A stretch of DNA of 64,000 nt, from the NCBI GenBank assembly GCA_028554795.2, contig CM068839.1:86263540-86327539 (forward strand), read 5' to 3'. The notes under the pieces are model-generated. The model saw only the letters and a list, made by a program, of their open reading frames with translations. It searched no databases and was not told where the DNA came from. A program made the position numbers and the translations under genes. Below, in pieces: positions 19,190 through 32,095 of this stretch (position 1 is the first letter of the stretch; every line of letters begins with the position of its first letter). This DNA is from Sinohyriopsis cumingii. Its lineage: Eukaryota > Mollusca > Bivalvia > Unionida > Unionidae.

Positions 19190-20030
19190 TCATTTAATAC
19201 CACGCCATCTGGAATATGAGTTGATCATTCCATTCTGTACTTCAGACTATTTTAATTAATGCCGCATCATTTGGACTCGGAATACATCATTTCATTTCTT
19301 TTGGGTTAAATCATTTCATTTTAAACAACATAATTTCATTTAATACTACGTCATCTGGAAGCAGATTTCATCAATCCGTTTTGTTCTTTAAATCATTTTA
19401 TTTAAAACCACATCATTTGGAATCTGAATTCATCATTTCATTTGTTGGGTTAAATCATTTCATTTCAGACTACGTAATTTCATTTAATAATACGCCATTT
19501 GGTTTCAGAATCCATCAATCCCTTTTGTTGTCAAAATCATTTTATTTAATGCCAGATCATTTGGAATTTAAATTCATGATTTCATTTGTTGAGTTAAATT
19601 ATTTCATTTTAGACTACATCATTTCATTTAATAGCATGTCATTTGGAAGCAAATATCATCATTCCGTTTTGTTCTTTAAATTATTTTATTTAATACCAGA
19701 TCATTTCGTTTAACGCCACATCATTTGGAATCGGAATTCATTGTTTCATTTTTGGGGTTCAATCAATTCATTTCATGCTACATCATTTCATATCACACAA
19801 CATTATTTGGAATCTAATTCATCATTCCGTTTGTTGGGTTAAATCATTTCATTTCACACTACATCATTTCATTTAATACCAGGTCATTTAGAATCTAAAT
19901 TCATCATTCGGTTTTGTTCGTTAAATCATTTCATGTGACACCACATCATTTGGAATCTGGATTTATCATTTCATTTGCTAGGTTAAATCATTTGATTTCA
20001 TACTACATCATTTGATTAATGTAATTTTGG
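19190..20030. repeat. 144-bp satellite array
   Basis: Units built from 'CATCATTTGGAATCTGAATTCATCATTCCGTTTTGTT...TTAAATCATTTCATTT'. The marker GTTTTGTTCTTT recurs at about 19378, 19522 and 19666, exactly 144 bp apart, with diverged or partly deleted units before (19231) and after (19911). Each unit has internal sub-repeats of TCATTTCATTT. The array ends where the truncated E2 gene begins. An ORF through 19381-19713 is a by-product of the repeat. Confidence 0.8.
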
Positions 20031-21061
20031 CGGCGACGGCTGCCCATACAAATATCAGCTGCTTCATTGGTTAATTCCGGAGAATTATTTCCAGCTCGTT
20101 TACCCCTAATCAGAATTTCTAGTCGTTGTACGTCAGAAAGGACGTTGTCAGGACAGGCAATAAGACCACTTCCCAAACCACTACCAGTAACACCGGTGTC
20201 AGGCATATCGTAAAATTCTTCTTCTGTAGGTTCTCCATATAGTTTATAAAAGTGTTCAGTTGATTCTTTTTCCGCTTGTTGCAATGGAGGAGGAAGTTGA
20301 AAGGAAGGCTTTTGCTGGGAATTTTTTGTTGTTGTCATTCTTGTTGTTGTTCCCTTTCCTTTTGTTTCTGTTCTCGTTTTTGTTCCCTTTCTTTTTGTTG
20401 TTGTTCTCGTTTTTGTTCCCTTTCTTTTTGTTGTTGTTCTTTTTCTTGCTCTCTTTGTTCTTTTAGTGTTTTATTATGACTTTCTGCTCCTGCTGAATAA
20501 ATTCTATAACCAATTATCTTCTTTGTTTATAGAATCAACATTTTGATTTAATTTAAACACCCAGTCGTTCCATGTACCACTATTTTTTTAGCGTACTCAG
20601 GTTTTAAAAATTCATATCTGGAAGGAAAACCTTTGGCAGCAAACTCACCAAACTTGGCTATATCCTGTCTAGTTTTCATGTTATATTTTTGAATTTCTTG
20701 TATACCTTTTTTAGTAAATTTCTCCCTAAAATCAATTCCTCCCTTTCCTTTTTGGGGGTTTTTCACCAACAGCACCTTCAGGTATTTCTTCAAGTTGAGG
20801 TTGAGCTGCAGCTATCTTTGCAATTTGTTCAGCGGTTTGTTTGGAACGTGGAAGAAGACTTTCAGTAGCCGTTGCAACTCTTTCAGTAACCGCTGTAACA
20901 GGCTTAAATAATTGTTCTGCACCAGTTGCAAATTCAACTTGAGATTCTTGTCGTGCTTGTAATTTTTGTCTGACACTATCTCGTACGGGAAGAAATTTTT
21001 GTATTGTCTCTAGTCGCTCTCGAGCTAATCTAGTGGTATATGCTTCTCTGATGTTTGCCAT
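20003..21061 (-). pseudogene. Gene A of E2, broken
   Basis: Homologous to E1 gene A in pieces. 20732-21061 is the N-terminal part (MANIREAYTTRLARERLE, LFKPVT). About 20548-20740 is the middle in another frame (REKFTKKGIQEI, TRQDIAKFGE). 20339-20480 is a Lys/Glu/Gln-rich tandem tract (KEREQKREQQQ) in a third context that hits a stop at about 20337. 20045-20338 is the C-terminal domain (DTGVTGSGLGSGLIACPDNV, GKRAGNNSPEL). At least two frame breaks and the lost end show it is dead. The last residues come from satellite DNA. Confidence 0.8.
20339..20480 (-). repeat. Short tandem repeat encoding Lys/Glu/Gln-rich tract
   Basis: Two to three copies of about 36 bp (GTTCTCGTTTTTGTTCCCTTTC on the plus strand). 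Equivalent to the Gln/Pro/Lys-rich disordered tract of E1 gene A, and a likely hot spot for length and frame changes. Confidence 0.7.
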
Positions 21062-21087
21062 TATTGATATAATAATGATTTAATTTA

Positions 21088-21337
21088 CAGCAGCAGTGAA
21101 GACGCTGTCTCCAACTTGGCACCGACGCGATCGCTGCGATTTTTCGTTCAGAAAAACTTATCAGTGATAGGCTGGGTAAGTCAATTAGAGTTTATTAAGT
21201 TCGTTGACAGGGTTGCCTCATACCGGGTACTGAGACAATCGCGACCCCCCCCCCCCCCCCCCGCGATTCTCTAGGAAGGCTTATTTTGCGAAACGGAGAG
21301 TGAACCAATTAGAGGCTGTTCACCCTCTCTGCTGCTG
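21088..21337. repeat. E2 terminal cassette
   Basis: CAGCAGCAGTG at 21088 faces CCCTCTCTGCTGCTG at 21323-21337. The block GAAGG.TTATTTTG.GAAA near 21275-21295 also occurs in the E1 cassette (8275-8295), so the two are homologous. It contains a GTGAAC/GTTCAC stem near 21299-21322 and the poly-C hairpin. Confidence 0.6.
21237..21268. repeat. 18-C run flanked by a perfect 7-bp inverted repeat
   Basis: AATCGCG at 21237-21243, an A, then 18 C (21245-21262), with CGCGATT at 21262-21268. The run could form a hairpin or a C/G-quadruplex-like structure at the element end. Confidence 0.8.
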
Positions 21338-21345
21338 AGAGCTTG

Positions 21346-23324
21346 TCCTACTTGTAAGGGGGCAGGAGCCAGTTTTTATGTACAAATTTAATACCGCAAT
21401 CAGCGACCTAGTATAAAAAATCATAAAAAATCAAAAAAGTCCATATTTTTAGATACCTATATTAAAACAAAGCATAAGAATAGTATTCACTTGACCAGAG
21501 AAGTCAATGGCAGTTCATAGCAGAAGTTTATGCACCCCAACCCCTATTTTATACATGCATTTTTCACATCCAAAGGCCATTTTTGACAGCATATGGTGCT
21601 CACAGTGCAAACGCAAGCTCTTTCCCTGGATGAAAATTTTGAAAAACATTGTCTGCTAAATAGTTTGATGCAATTCAGAATAGTTGTCATCCAAGCCGTT
21701 TTTGAGATACTCTACTTGCCTTGAACCCACGTGTCTACTGCTATGGGAGGCTAGCTCTTCTTCCTAGCCGACTATTGGTATTTCACTATCAACATACTGC
21801 AAGCAACTATGGAAAGTGTACATGCCTGACATCAATTTCAAGAACAACACAAGCCAGAAACATCTAGTTCACAAATATGTTCATATCTATAAACAGTAAA
21901 CAATAATAGCTGAAAAAGTCACACCATAGCCTTAAGTTAAGAAATTTGCCAGAGGCCAATTTAAGAAACTGGACCCTGCCACCTAACTGAAAAAAGTGAG
22001 GGACATTGTTTTATTAACATAATTTCCATCCCTTTACAGACCAAAGTTTGGATGACTCATTACTGAAATCAGCAGCTGACTCTTTGGTGCGGTATTGAAA
22101 GCACACATTTCAAATCTGTATAGATCCAGAAAATGGTGCGGCTGTTATGGTTTTCTTTTCACAAAAGCTGTCGTCACAGATGTGTCTATACTGATATAAA
22201 TTTGATTATGAGCACTCAAAATTTTAAGTTACTGAATTTTAATATCATGGTGTTTGCACAAATTTAAAGTGGGAACTGAATTAGTACAGAGAGTCCTGAA
22301 CTCTTGAGTTTTGTGCAGAAATATGGAATCCAAGCAGAATGCATCCAGAAATGTAGAGGTTTTCAATCTTGGATTTAGTCTCCCCATTGTGTTTCACACT
22401 AATATGCATATTCACAGAACATTTGTATACTAGTAGGAAAAGTAAGTGAGAAATTTAGATACATATCATAAACAAGACAAACACTATGCAGGGGGACAAG
22501 ATCATAAGAACAGGCTGGAATGGAGAAGTATAATAAAAACAGTAATAAGTAGAAGTGTGCCTGCTTTTTTATGTGTGCAACATTATTTTCTTAGCTTCAG
22601 TTATAAATTTCATCAAAAGGAAGACAATAAAGGATGTACAGTTAACTAAACCAATATGAATTTAGCTACTTAAAAGCTGTATCAAATCAATTTTAACCTT
22701 CTGGTCTGTTTCTGTCCATTCTGGTGATATGTCCACTGAATTAGTATGGTTGGAAAAAATATTTGGCAAATTTTAAAAATTAAAAATCTTTTGGCAGATT
22801 ATGATTATACTCTACTTCTGCCTGAGAATGTGAATAATTTTATTTCTTGGTTTGTTTATTGTGGTTGTTGCTCAATCAATATGCATCATTGAAAAACATT
22901 GATGCATTCTCATACTTTGTTACAAATATTTATTACAGATGCATATCTCCAGATATTGGTGAATATAGCTTGAATAAGTTATAACAGTTCTAGTTGGAAC
23001 AATGAACATTGTTAAGAGAAAACTTAAGTGAGCTAAAATGTAAACTTTTTGGCAGTGTGTGATGCAGGATTGCTCAAGACTTTTCCATCTCATATGCTCA
23101 CCATGAAAAATCCATTTGCACCAACTGATGATGACTTTTAGGTAACTGCCAGAAAGGCATAATTGATGATATTCTAAGTTCTACAAAAATTACTTGAGTC
23201 AAAAGTTATAAACTCATACAGCTGTGGCAAAAATGATTGACTAGTACCTTTGCTGCTGTTGCCACAGTTGATTAGTTGGTTGATTTAGTGTGGTTCGATT
23301 TGGGTTTTTTTGGTGATTTTTTAA
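21346..23324. other. No gene seen
   Basis: AT-rich DNA with no exon or domain I can recognise. Confidence 0.6.
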
Positions 23325-23880
23325 CAATATATTAGGTGGAGGAAGAACCCCGAAAGACCACCAACCTAAATTGGTTGATCTGTGACACAAACTCACTCTG
23401 TGAGATGTGCAAGTGATGTAAAAGCAAGCACCTTAGTACACTTGGGCACATGGAGCCTCTGTTGATTTGATGTTTATCTCCAACAGCTGAAGTCATTTAG
23501 ACATGAGATCTCGGGGTTTCAGTAGATCATTATGGCCTTTACACCATTTTCAGATAAAGAGAATCTATATATGGCAGCCACTTTTACTGCTGAAAAAAAT
23601 CCACGTCCTTTTGAGACTTATGTAGAACACTGACCTTCCACAAGTAACTGGCAACATTCTCATTTACACATTGGAGGCAAGTAATCACATGACAAGCATC
23701 TTGTACCACTGCCATGGAAGCTCCTCAGATCTGTTCACAAGACAAGCATCTTATACAACTCTGCCATGAAAGCCCCTCAGGCCATAGGTATAAGTCTCAT
23801 ATGAAAGACTAGAAGTGGGAGATAGAACCTGTGACAACTGGATTGAAAGTGCAGAATGTTACTGCTAGGTCATCAGTGAT
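23325..23880 (-). mobile_element. Possible SINE-like element, diverged
   Basis: Read on the minus strand, the segment starts near 23880 with an A-box-like TGACCTAGCAGTAA and a B-box-like GGTTCTATCTCCC, as in tRNA-derived SINEs. It ends near 23325 with a block (GGTGGAGGAAGAACC on the plus strand) also seen in the S2 SINEs. An internal ~40-bp duplication (CAAGCATCTT.TAC.ACT.CCATG) lies near 23697-23780. The boundaries are uncertain. Confidence 0.4.
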
Positions 23881-25231
23881 GATGATGATGCTGTTGACAA
23901 TACAGTTAACTGCAATGACATTGATTTTATGAGTGCTCTGGGAAAAATGATTCCTTGACTTTCATCCATTTTTTAAAATCTAATTTATAATATAAAAATG
24001 TTTGACTTGCTATATTTTTTTTATATAACTTTATATTAGCCTTGCAACAAGGTGTAAAAATAATACATCGGTAACTGAAAAAGATGTTCTTACAAGAAAT
24101 TATACAGTGTAAAAGTAGACAAACGATGCAACATCACTTCCACAGGCATCATTGGGTTTTTTTCTGACAAATCATACAAGTTTACCAAAACATTTATTGA
24201 AAAAAATAATAACAAGGAATCATAGAATCTGACCACACATTTAAAACAATGCAAGATTTAACTATTATTCTAATCAAAAGCAGCATGCCTGAGAACAAAG
24301 AAAAATAGCAAGACATAGTGATCACTTTAGTAAACACAGAGTTTAGTAAGGATACAAATTCATGATTTCTGTATTAGAATAGAAATATCTATTATAAAAT
24401 CTGTATTCATGGATGTTAAATTAGTAGGTATTAAGGGACTGATCAATGACATCTACAAATAATAAGCCACCATGAAAATTTGTGATTTCACAGTATCAGA
24501 GATATACTTGGCTGACAGACAAACAACCAAAAGGACAAAAGACTGATTATAATGAATGAATACAAATAAAAATGTGCAGTAGATAATATGATCTATAAGA
24601 ATTCAGTAGATTACCTCCAGCCAGCTGTCATTTAAATTGCTTCTGTCCCCAACCCAATATTAAAATCGCTTCTACTGCCCACTAACCCATAGCCAGAAAT
24701 TATGTTTAAAAAATATACTTCTGTAGGGGGCAGTGTTTCTCGATTAAAACACATCTGACAGTGGATCATAATTTTTTAAACTTGCTTCTGTTGTGGGTTG
24801 GTTGAATTTGAAAGTGCCTCCCCCCCGTGATATATGTTTTACTGGAACAGCCCTAATATTCTGATGTGTAATGGAATGGAGTTTTGTTAATTCCAATGTT
24901 AGTTACATGATATATTAACAGTCGTAAGGAATAATTGTCATGACATGCACAAGTAGGAAATTTGTATCTTTCAAAAAATATTATTCAGATAAACCTAAAG
25001 ACCCACCATTAGTTATTTTTAATAGACTATTTGAAGAATTGGGAGAGCTTTTGCATTTGTGCTTAATTCAGCTTCTTTTTCCCATCAGAATTAAGTTTTT
25101 TTAGTTAATGTAATTGCTGTCTATTTTATAAATGGTATCAACTTTTGATATTGTTGATTTTGTTTTCACTGAAATTGCTATTTTATAAATGTATTAACTT
25201 TTTATATTGTTGATTTTGTTTTCACTTTCAT
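23881..25231. other. No gene seen
   Basis: AT-rich with short ORFs only. A near-duplicated 'TATTTTATAAATG...TATCAACTTTT.ATATTGTTGATTTTGTTTTCACT' lies at about 25118-25225. Confidence 0.6.
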
Positions 25232-25522
25232 TACATGGCAGGAGGCCGTGGGTTCGATCCCTGGCTGAGTCATACCAAAGACTTACAAAAATGGTACTAA
25301 CAGCTGCCTCGCTTTGTGCTCAGCATTAAGAGGTTAGTGTTAGGACACGTCGGCCCAGTGTCAGGATAATGTGACTGGGTGGGACATCATGCTACTTGTC
25401 TGCAGCATGATGCCCCAGTGCTAGACATCACTATAAACTGCCACATTGCAGACATCATAGCGATATGACTGAAAAATTGTTAAAGCTACGTTAAAAATCC
25501 AAATCACATCACACACACACTT
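25232..25522 (+). mobile_element. tRNA-derived SINE, family S1
   Basis: The best-preserved copy. It begins with a B-box-like GTGGGTTCGATCCC, followed by the conserved body (GTCATACCAAAGACTTA to TGCCCCAGTGCTAGACATC) and the 3' TATGACTGAAAAATTGTTAAAGCTACG, then AAATCACATCACACACACAC. Transcription would be by RNA polymerase III with LINE machinery for spread. Confidence 0.8.
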
Positions 25523-28500
25523 TCATTACAAAAAATGTGCTGGGCTCTTGGTAGAATGGGTGCAGTTTTAAATTTCATCATTGCAATAGTCTACATTGGC
25601 TACCATTCTATATCCATGGGCAAAGCACTCAGCTCAACTGTCTCAGCACTAAATAACCTTAAGTTTCTGTGTTTCATAATACCAGACCAACCAGTGATGG
25701 GGGATTCCATCAGATAGATATCTTTATATAGCCACTATTTTACTGAGGTACTAAAGAACACTACATACATATATACAACTATATCTGCATCCTTTAAACC
25801 CATATGGATCAAGTTTTGAGGTCTGTTCATTGGAGCTAATGTGTGTCTAGTTTTTTATGTGAGGATTTTTCTTAGTTCAGAAATAGGTGGAAGAATGCCT
25901 CTTCAAGAATCAAAGTAACATGAATAAAAAACATAAGATCACTGTTACCTTTGTTATTTACTTTTTTGATCACATTTTTTTTCTAGTAAGCTTCCAAGGC
26001 ATCATCTGTATCCTTGGTAGGGTAATGAAATTTGATAAGGACATGCATATTCTGAGCAAATGGTTGGCCCATTATTACACACTGACTCAACTATTCTATA
26101 AGCATTTAAAACAATTAGTCTGCCAAGTAATTTTGTTGAAAAGCACTTCTCACCTTCTTGATCTGGAAGCCAATGGCAGATCTGACAACCTTCATGAAGT
26201 AACCCTTAAGGGCTGTTCCATTAAAACATACATGGGACCCATGGATGGCACTTTTAAAAACATATATGCGAGGATAGATTAGTTTCAAAATTGCTTCTGT
26301 CCCTGGTTATTTATTCATTAAAATTGCTTCTAAAGGTGGTTGTCATAATTGGCTCTAGAGGTCTAAAAGTGCAAGCTAAATGTAATAAAAAAACTTCCAC
26401 TTAAGATATGCTGTCATCAAATTCATAATTTATTTGATCTTAAATGTAAGAATTGTGCAGCCATTCGATGATGTACATTTTGTAAATTTTATTATGCATG
26501 CCAATTTATAGAACTTTAAAATTTTCCCATTGATCAGCTATAAATAGGTTGGAAAAGCCTACCACGTGACACTGCACTTCTAGTTTAACTAATCAAAGTG
26601 AAAATCTATTTTCTTAACCATAATGAAAACTAGCAGATTTTTTAATAAATCTCCTTAAAAATGAAAGTATAAATTCTGTGGCCACATTAATTTTAGTCTC
26701 GTAAGACATGGGTTGCATCATTCAGATCTGATACAATGCACACTGTGAAAAGAACAATGTAACCTGATTGGGACAGTAATGGTGGTGAGACATGTTTTTG
26801 ACTGTGGAAGAAATCATTATTTGGTTGAGAAAGCACATCCTCGAGAAATAATTGACCGCTTCGAGGTAAGTTGTTATTTTTCAGCAAGCTAATCAAAAGG
26901 TGGTAAAAGACTACTGAAAATCAATTTATTCAATCATTACAAAAGTTGTTGTAATAGACACTCGTTTCTGTAGGTCAAAACCCATTAGGGTCTATAACAA
27001 CACATACTTTTCTTCATTCAGGTAACATAGGATGATGGATATGCATAGAACTGGCAAGGGGTGTGTGTGCAGATTTTGCATTAATTTGTTTTATTAATTG
27101 GTTGAAGAAGTGTTTACTTTTTTTTTTTTTTTTTTGCAGACAGAAACAAATGCTTGTGTTTAATGGAGTCTCCATTGGAGATTTTAATTCCAACAATAAT
27201 CATTCCAAGTCCAGCTCCAATGGATAATTCCAATATTTTGGAATATAGCTTCACAAAATGTTACTATTTAATGGTTATCAGAGGAAAAATCAGACTGATA
27301 ATGCTTATAGTTGGAATGGAAAAACACTATAAAATTGGCATTGTATGTGTGTATGAAGTATCTTATGTGACACTTTAAGTGAACTAGTTGGATTCAGTTG
27401 CATTAATTTTTATTTAATTACTGTGACAGTTTAAAATAGTGGAACTATTGTAACAAGTATCAAAATATGGAAAGGAAGTTAAAAAACAAAAGAAACTTAT
27501 CTTGAAACCAATGAGTTGGTGAGTAAGAGATGATTGGTTACTCAATCGTCCAGTTATTTTTGCGTAGAAATGATACTGTGCATACCTAATAAAAGAGTAA
27601 CTTTGTTTGATCCAAGTCAAAATGTGTTTGGGTTTTTCATTGATGCTTCAGATTCTTAATGTGTAACAGTTCTTATTTTCATTGATGGTAGTAACAACCA
27701 TGCAAGTATTTAGTAATGTGTTGTGGCTTGTTAACAACTTTAGTACAAGTCACACGGGTCATGTAGGCATTCAACACCGACTATTTCAGTCATGGGTGCC
27801 ATTTTTTTAGAATTTGATTCTACATATTCTTAAGTGGAAAGTATTGACTTCATCTGGTTTCATATAGATCCATATTACTTTGGAAGGTCATTATTTAGAT
27901 GCCCCAAGAGGTGCATATGGCAAAATCAATGTTAAAGTACATAAAATTTTTTAAACGAAATGAACCTAAAGGTGTGATCCAGTACAATCCGGATTGATGT
28001 CATGTGCTTTGATGTCACAATGAAAAATCCGTATGTCCCTTGATTGTGACAATTCCACTTGATGCGCTCTTATTTTGAGCCAAGTTTAGTACATGGCTAC
28101 AATTGTAAAAGTCCACAGCGATAGATAATTCTTGTCTGAATGTTTCTTGGTGACAGTTAAGGTGCAGAGCATTCAATATTCAGGATTCAATAGACTTTGG
28201 TTAAAGAGAATTAGTGTTAAATTTTAAAAGAATAATTTATATTTAATTTTAAATGAGTAAATGTGCATACATGACCCGTATGACTTGTACTTTAGATGAT
28301 TATTACAACTTTCTGCTTAGTATCCTGCCATCTCATTTTATCCATAAAATTTAAGTACAATGATATCACAGTGGCTGGCTGAATTAAACATTGATGACTT
28401 TTATGCTTAGATTTTGTCTATGTGCATGTCAAGTTGCGAAACCTTTGGACAGTTCATAATCTCCAAAATATACATAGCATGTAACAGAATTGTTGCCTTA

Positions 28501-29023
28501 CATCCCATGCCTATTTTTTATTCACTAGAATAATTTACAAAATGAATGCACTAGGGTCTTTTTGAGTTCACGTTTATTTCGGTATGAATCTTATGTTGGC
28601 TTTAGATTAAACTTTGTTTTGTTAGGAACTGTCCATTTTGTATGTACACTGGGGGAGGGGGTTGAAGTTTGAATATTTGTTCATAGGGGTGGGGATAAGA
28701 CCAAGTAGTACATACACACCTAATGACCATAACTTTATTAAAGCTACAATAAAGCCTATTTGCCATAGCCAACAACAAACAACCTGTTGTATTTTTGCAC
28801 CTTCCAATTAATTTGTTCCTCCTTACCAATTTAAAAAATGACAAGCATCAAGGAAAGAAGTTGTAAATTTGTACAGTACATCATTTTCAATTGGTCAATG
28901 ACAGGTCAGTCAACCATTCAGCATACAGTACTTGCGCATCAAGCTGGTGTGATCATGGCCATACAAGTCATATCAAAAGGGAAAGAAGTGTCCTCCCATG
29001 TAGTTTTTTATGTAACTGTTAAG
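25523..29023. other. No gene seen
   Basis: AT-rich; scattered ORFs below 135 codons without recognisable domains or good splice-bounded exons. A T-run lies near 27118-27136. Confidence 0.55.
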
Positions 29024-29449
29024 TACAGCTAAAAACCCATTATAACGCGATGCTTCGGGTCCTAAGAATAACATTGCAATATAAGCAGGATCTCGTTAAC
29101 AAATTCAAAGAAAATGTCAAATTAGCTACATGTTACTTCCTCCAAACATTAAACAGTGCCATCTGTATTCAAAAATCATTTAACTTGTCTGAACTTTACA
29201 GCTTTTGTTTATTTTCATTGACAAAATTATAACTGCAATATGTTTTGGAAAATTTTGGAAATAAAGGCAACATTAAACAAAGTGCTGGGATTAAAAATCT
29301 GCTAAGGATACGAATAATTGGCTTTTCTGCGAGCATGTATTTTGGATGTTAAAAAGAGAGGTCACCTTAAACTACAAAATGGGAGCCATGCTGCCATCGC
29401 GTTATAAGCAGAATTATAACGAATCACATTATAATGTGTTTTACCTGTA
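29024..29449. mobile_element. MITE with ~28-bp terminal inverted repeats (pogo/mariner-like)
   Basis: The left end TACAGCTAAAAACCCATTAT and the inverted right end TACAGGTAAAACACATTAT face each other 426 bp apart, with TA at both borders. Inside are further ATAACGCGAT/ATCGCGTTAT arms. No ORF. The ends resemble Tc1/mariner-pogo-type nonautonomous elements with TA target duplication. Confidence 0.6.
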
Positions 29450-31736
29450 AATTATAAGCAACTTGATGAGCCCCTGTGTTTTCTGGTTTCCAGAATGGAT
29501 GATGCATGGCCATCAGAACTGTTATCTGCATCCAATATTTACAATGTCCAGTTTTAATATTTTTAAAAAAAAGAACAAATAAAAATGTAACTCCACAATT
29601 TACAGAATTAGTGAGATTATCACAGTGAATGATCACATATGTTACTTGAAAACAGGGACTTGCCCATGCTGATATGGAGACCATGTTACTAAAGAAACTC
29701 CGCTTGATTCAAAATGCAAACTAATTGGCAGTGTTTGAAGTTGGGGGGGGGGGGTGTACTAGGCAAGAGCATATGTACACTCTGGGGAGGGGATAGAAAT
29801 AACTACACCCTGCAGTGGGATGGGTGGAAGGGAATGACTGTTTGCATATGTTCTAAATGGATAGCCCCGTATCCTCACCTGGAATAGTAACTCATTAGGC
29901 CAGCAATGATGATAAACAAAAGTTTGTCTATTGTGGGATATTTTAATTGAAAGGGAATGACTGCGTGAAATTTAAATTATTTTTACGCCATCATATAATG
30001 TATTTTATTTTTGCTGTTATATCTCTGGCACACACACACACACATATTACTTGAGCTTAAGTTACAAGTTTTCTTTCCCACCCATCCAGTCAATGCCAAC
30101 ATGGGCAAGGCACCTTACTCCAGTGTCCTGGTGCTACATCAGTAAATAACCAAATAGTTTTAGTACTCAGCAGTGTAATAGAAGAAATGGTTTTATCTTA
30201 GATTCCTAGAAATTCTTATTGGTCATTAGAGGTGCTTCCCTTTGAAAGACTTTTTTAAGTTTTAAAATATTGCTTCTCCTTCTGTCATACTCTAGATGAC
30301 ATTTTATTGCTTTTTTCCAGACAGAAATGCTAGAAAGTGTACGTAATGTTATATCAAGAATCACTGTAATGGACCAAACAGTGACTTTAGTACAAAACAA
30401 CTTCTGTTCATGTTGACATATTAAGATATAAAAGTTGAACTTGAGGTCACTGAGGAAGTAGCTGCCATCAACAATGCAAGTGCTGCTCTTAAATAAAAAA
30501 AAGGCCTACAAATAGAGTTCAGTACTTGATGCAGAATGGAGTAATCCAGAAAGTAACCAACTGGTACAAAGTCAATTAGTGCTTGTTTTATTTAGGTGAT
30601 GTTAATAATTGTACAAAATATCGTAAGATTTCTTTGAAGGATTTCCTGTTTAAAAATGTTATGATAAAAATTGTTATGTGTATACATCTCAACAAAAGTC
30701 TGTATAGTGTTACTTTGATTGCACTACCAATCCAATCAGTGAGGGTATTCATGTTTATAATACAAAGTGTTGACAGAGTTTCCTTTAACTGCAGATAAGT
30801 TTAAAACCCACGCAGCTTGTACATTTACAAACTATGTCATATATAGATAAATTACAATGAAGAATACATTATCTGACATATATTTTTGTATCTCGTTTTC
30901 CCGAAAATTTTTAAATATCTTACTTTGAATTTAGAAATGAATCCCTTAAAATTGTCATGATGTAAAATGCTGAAAGAAGAAAGATTTATTGGTTCTATTG
31001 ATATTTCTGTAAACTTTGTTTTAGTAGATTAAATTACCAAAGTATACGTTCAGAATTGAAAATTTGCAATTTATGGATGCCATCTATGGAATTTCAGACT
31101 GTGCATTGGTCATTATTATAAATGTTAATGTCATACATATAACTGAAATCCCAACATATCAGTTATCCTGAGCATTCAGTTTTTAAAATCACATTTTCTG
31201 CCATAAGCCTGTTGCTACAATCTAGGTACATGTATTTGTGATCCATAAAATAACAAATGTGGATGTAGATACAAGGGTTAGGGTCAACACTGCTTGTGTT
31301 AGCTTCATTTCAGATGGAGTTGTCATGAACAAAATATTGAGTTCTAAGTTTGTTGGTTAACTTTACTGGCTCTCAAATTACAGATGCTCATGCATATTTT
31401 TAACAAACTTGAATTTCTTTAGTGAAGTTTGGACAATTTATTGTTTTAGCTTGTTAACGACTGGGACACAACATTTTAACACTGATGTAAGAAATCATTT
31501 TGGTAATATACTTTGAAATAAAGATGTTTATACAATATAAAATAAATGGAATGTTGGACAGGTGCACCATATGCACCTCTAGCTGTACTGACAGGTGAAC
31601 TGCATATATGATATTAAGCATACAAAGAACTAACAGAGGTAGTGCCAACTCTTTAATCAACTATTAAGCATTATAAAACAGGACATATTATACATCTTTG
31701 ATTATAAAACAGTACATATTATACATCTTTGGCATT
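29450..31736. other. No gene seen
   Basis: AT-rich; short G-run near 29743 and (CA)n near 30031. No exon could be supported. Confidence 0.55.
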
Positions 31737-32095
31737 CCTTGGGTCTCACCCTCCGCTGCATGAGGTTAGTAGTGGTAAGATGGTAGAGAAGCATGCAGTA
31801 ACTATGAGGCGGAATCGCCAGTCTGACTGATGTCAGGGCCAAATGGCCAACATGCCCTATCTATGAGGCAGAATTGCCAGTATGACTGATGTCCAGGCAG
31901 AATTGCCGATGTTTTGAGGCGGACTCGCCAGTATGACTGACTGACATAACTGTTAAGGCAGAATTGCCGCTGTATTGAGGCAGAGTCGCCACAACTGTTA
32001 TGTCTGTAAGTCGAGTGGATTGGGGACAGAATGCCCAAATGACGCTGCATGCCAAGTAATGGAAATGCAGTAGTATGCAGCGGAGAGCCCCAAGG
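31737..32095. mobile_element. Inverted-repeat-bounded unit packed with 12-bp palindromes
   Basis: CCTTGGGTCTCACCCTCCGC at 31737 is matched inverted by GCGGAGAGCCCCAAGG ending at 32095. Between them, seven 12-bp palindromes of form GGCRGARTYGCC lie at 31808, 31837 (GGCCAAATGGCC), 31867, 31896, 31918, 31957 and 31979, with an eighth degenerate one near 32022. Several are followed by AGTATGACTGATGTC, making a ~30-bp loose tandem unit. It lies downstream of the DIRS-like element and could be its terminal region or a separate nonautonomous element. Confidence 0.6.

Larger units (their letters stand above)
20045..21337 (-). mobile_element. E2: truncated remnant of the same virus-like element
   Basis: Holds only the broken gene A and its terminal cassette. 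The remaining capsid genes are replaced by the 144-bp satellite at about 20030-20045. Orientation and order (cassette, short leader, gene A) match E1 exactly, so both were derived from elements with the same right end. Confidence 0.75.

Noticed and set aside
19381..19713. 110-codon ORF
   Set aside because: Lies wholly in the 144-bp satellite; repeats of the same peptide with no start context or homologue.
20260..20479. Leu/Phe- and Cys/Ser-rich plus-strand ORFs
   Set aside because: Complement of the Lys/Glu/Gln tract of the broken E2 gene A.
25887..26282. 131-codon ORF
   Set aside because: No recognisable domain, no splice-bounded core and AT-rich composition; cannot be supported as a gene.
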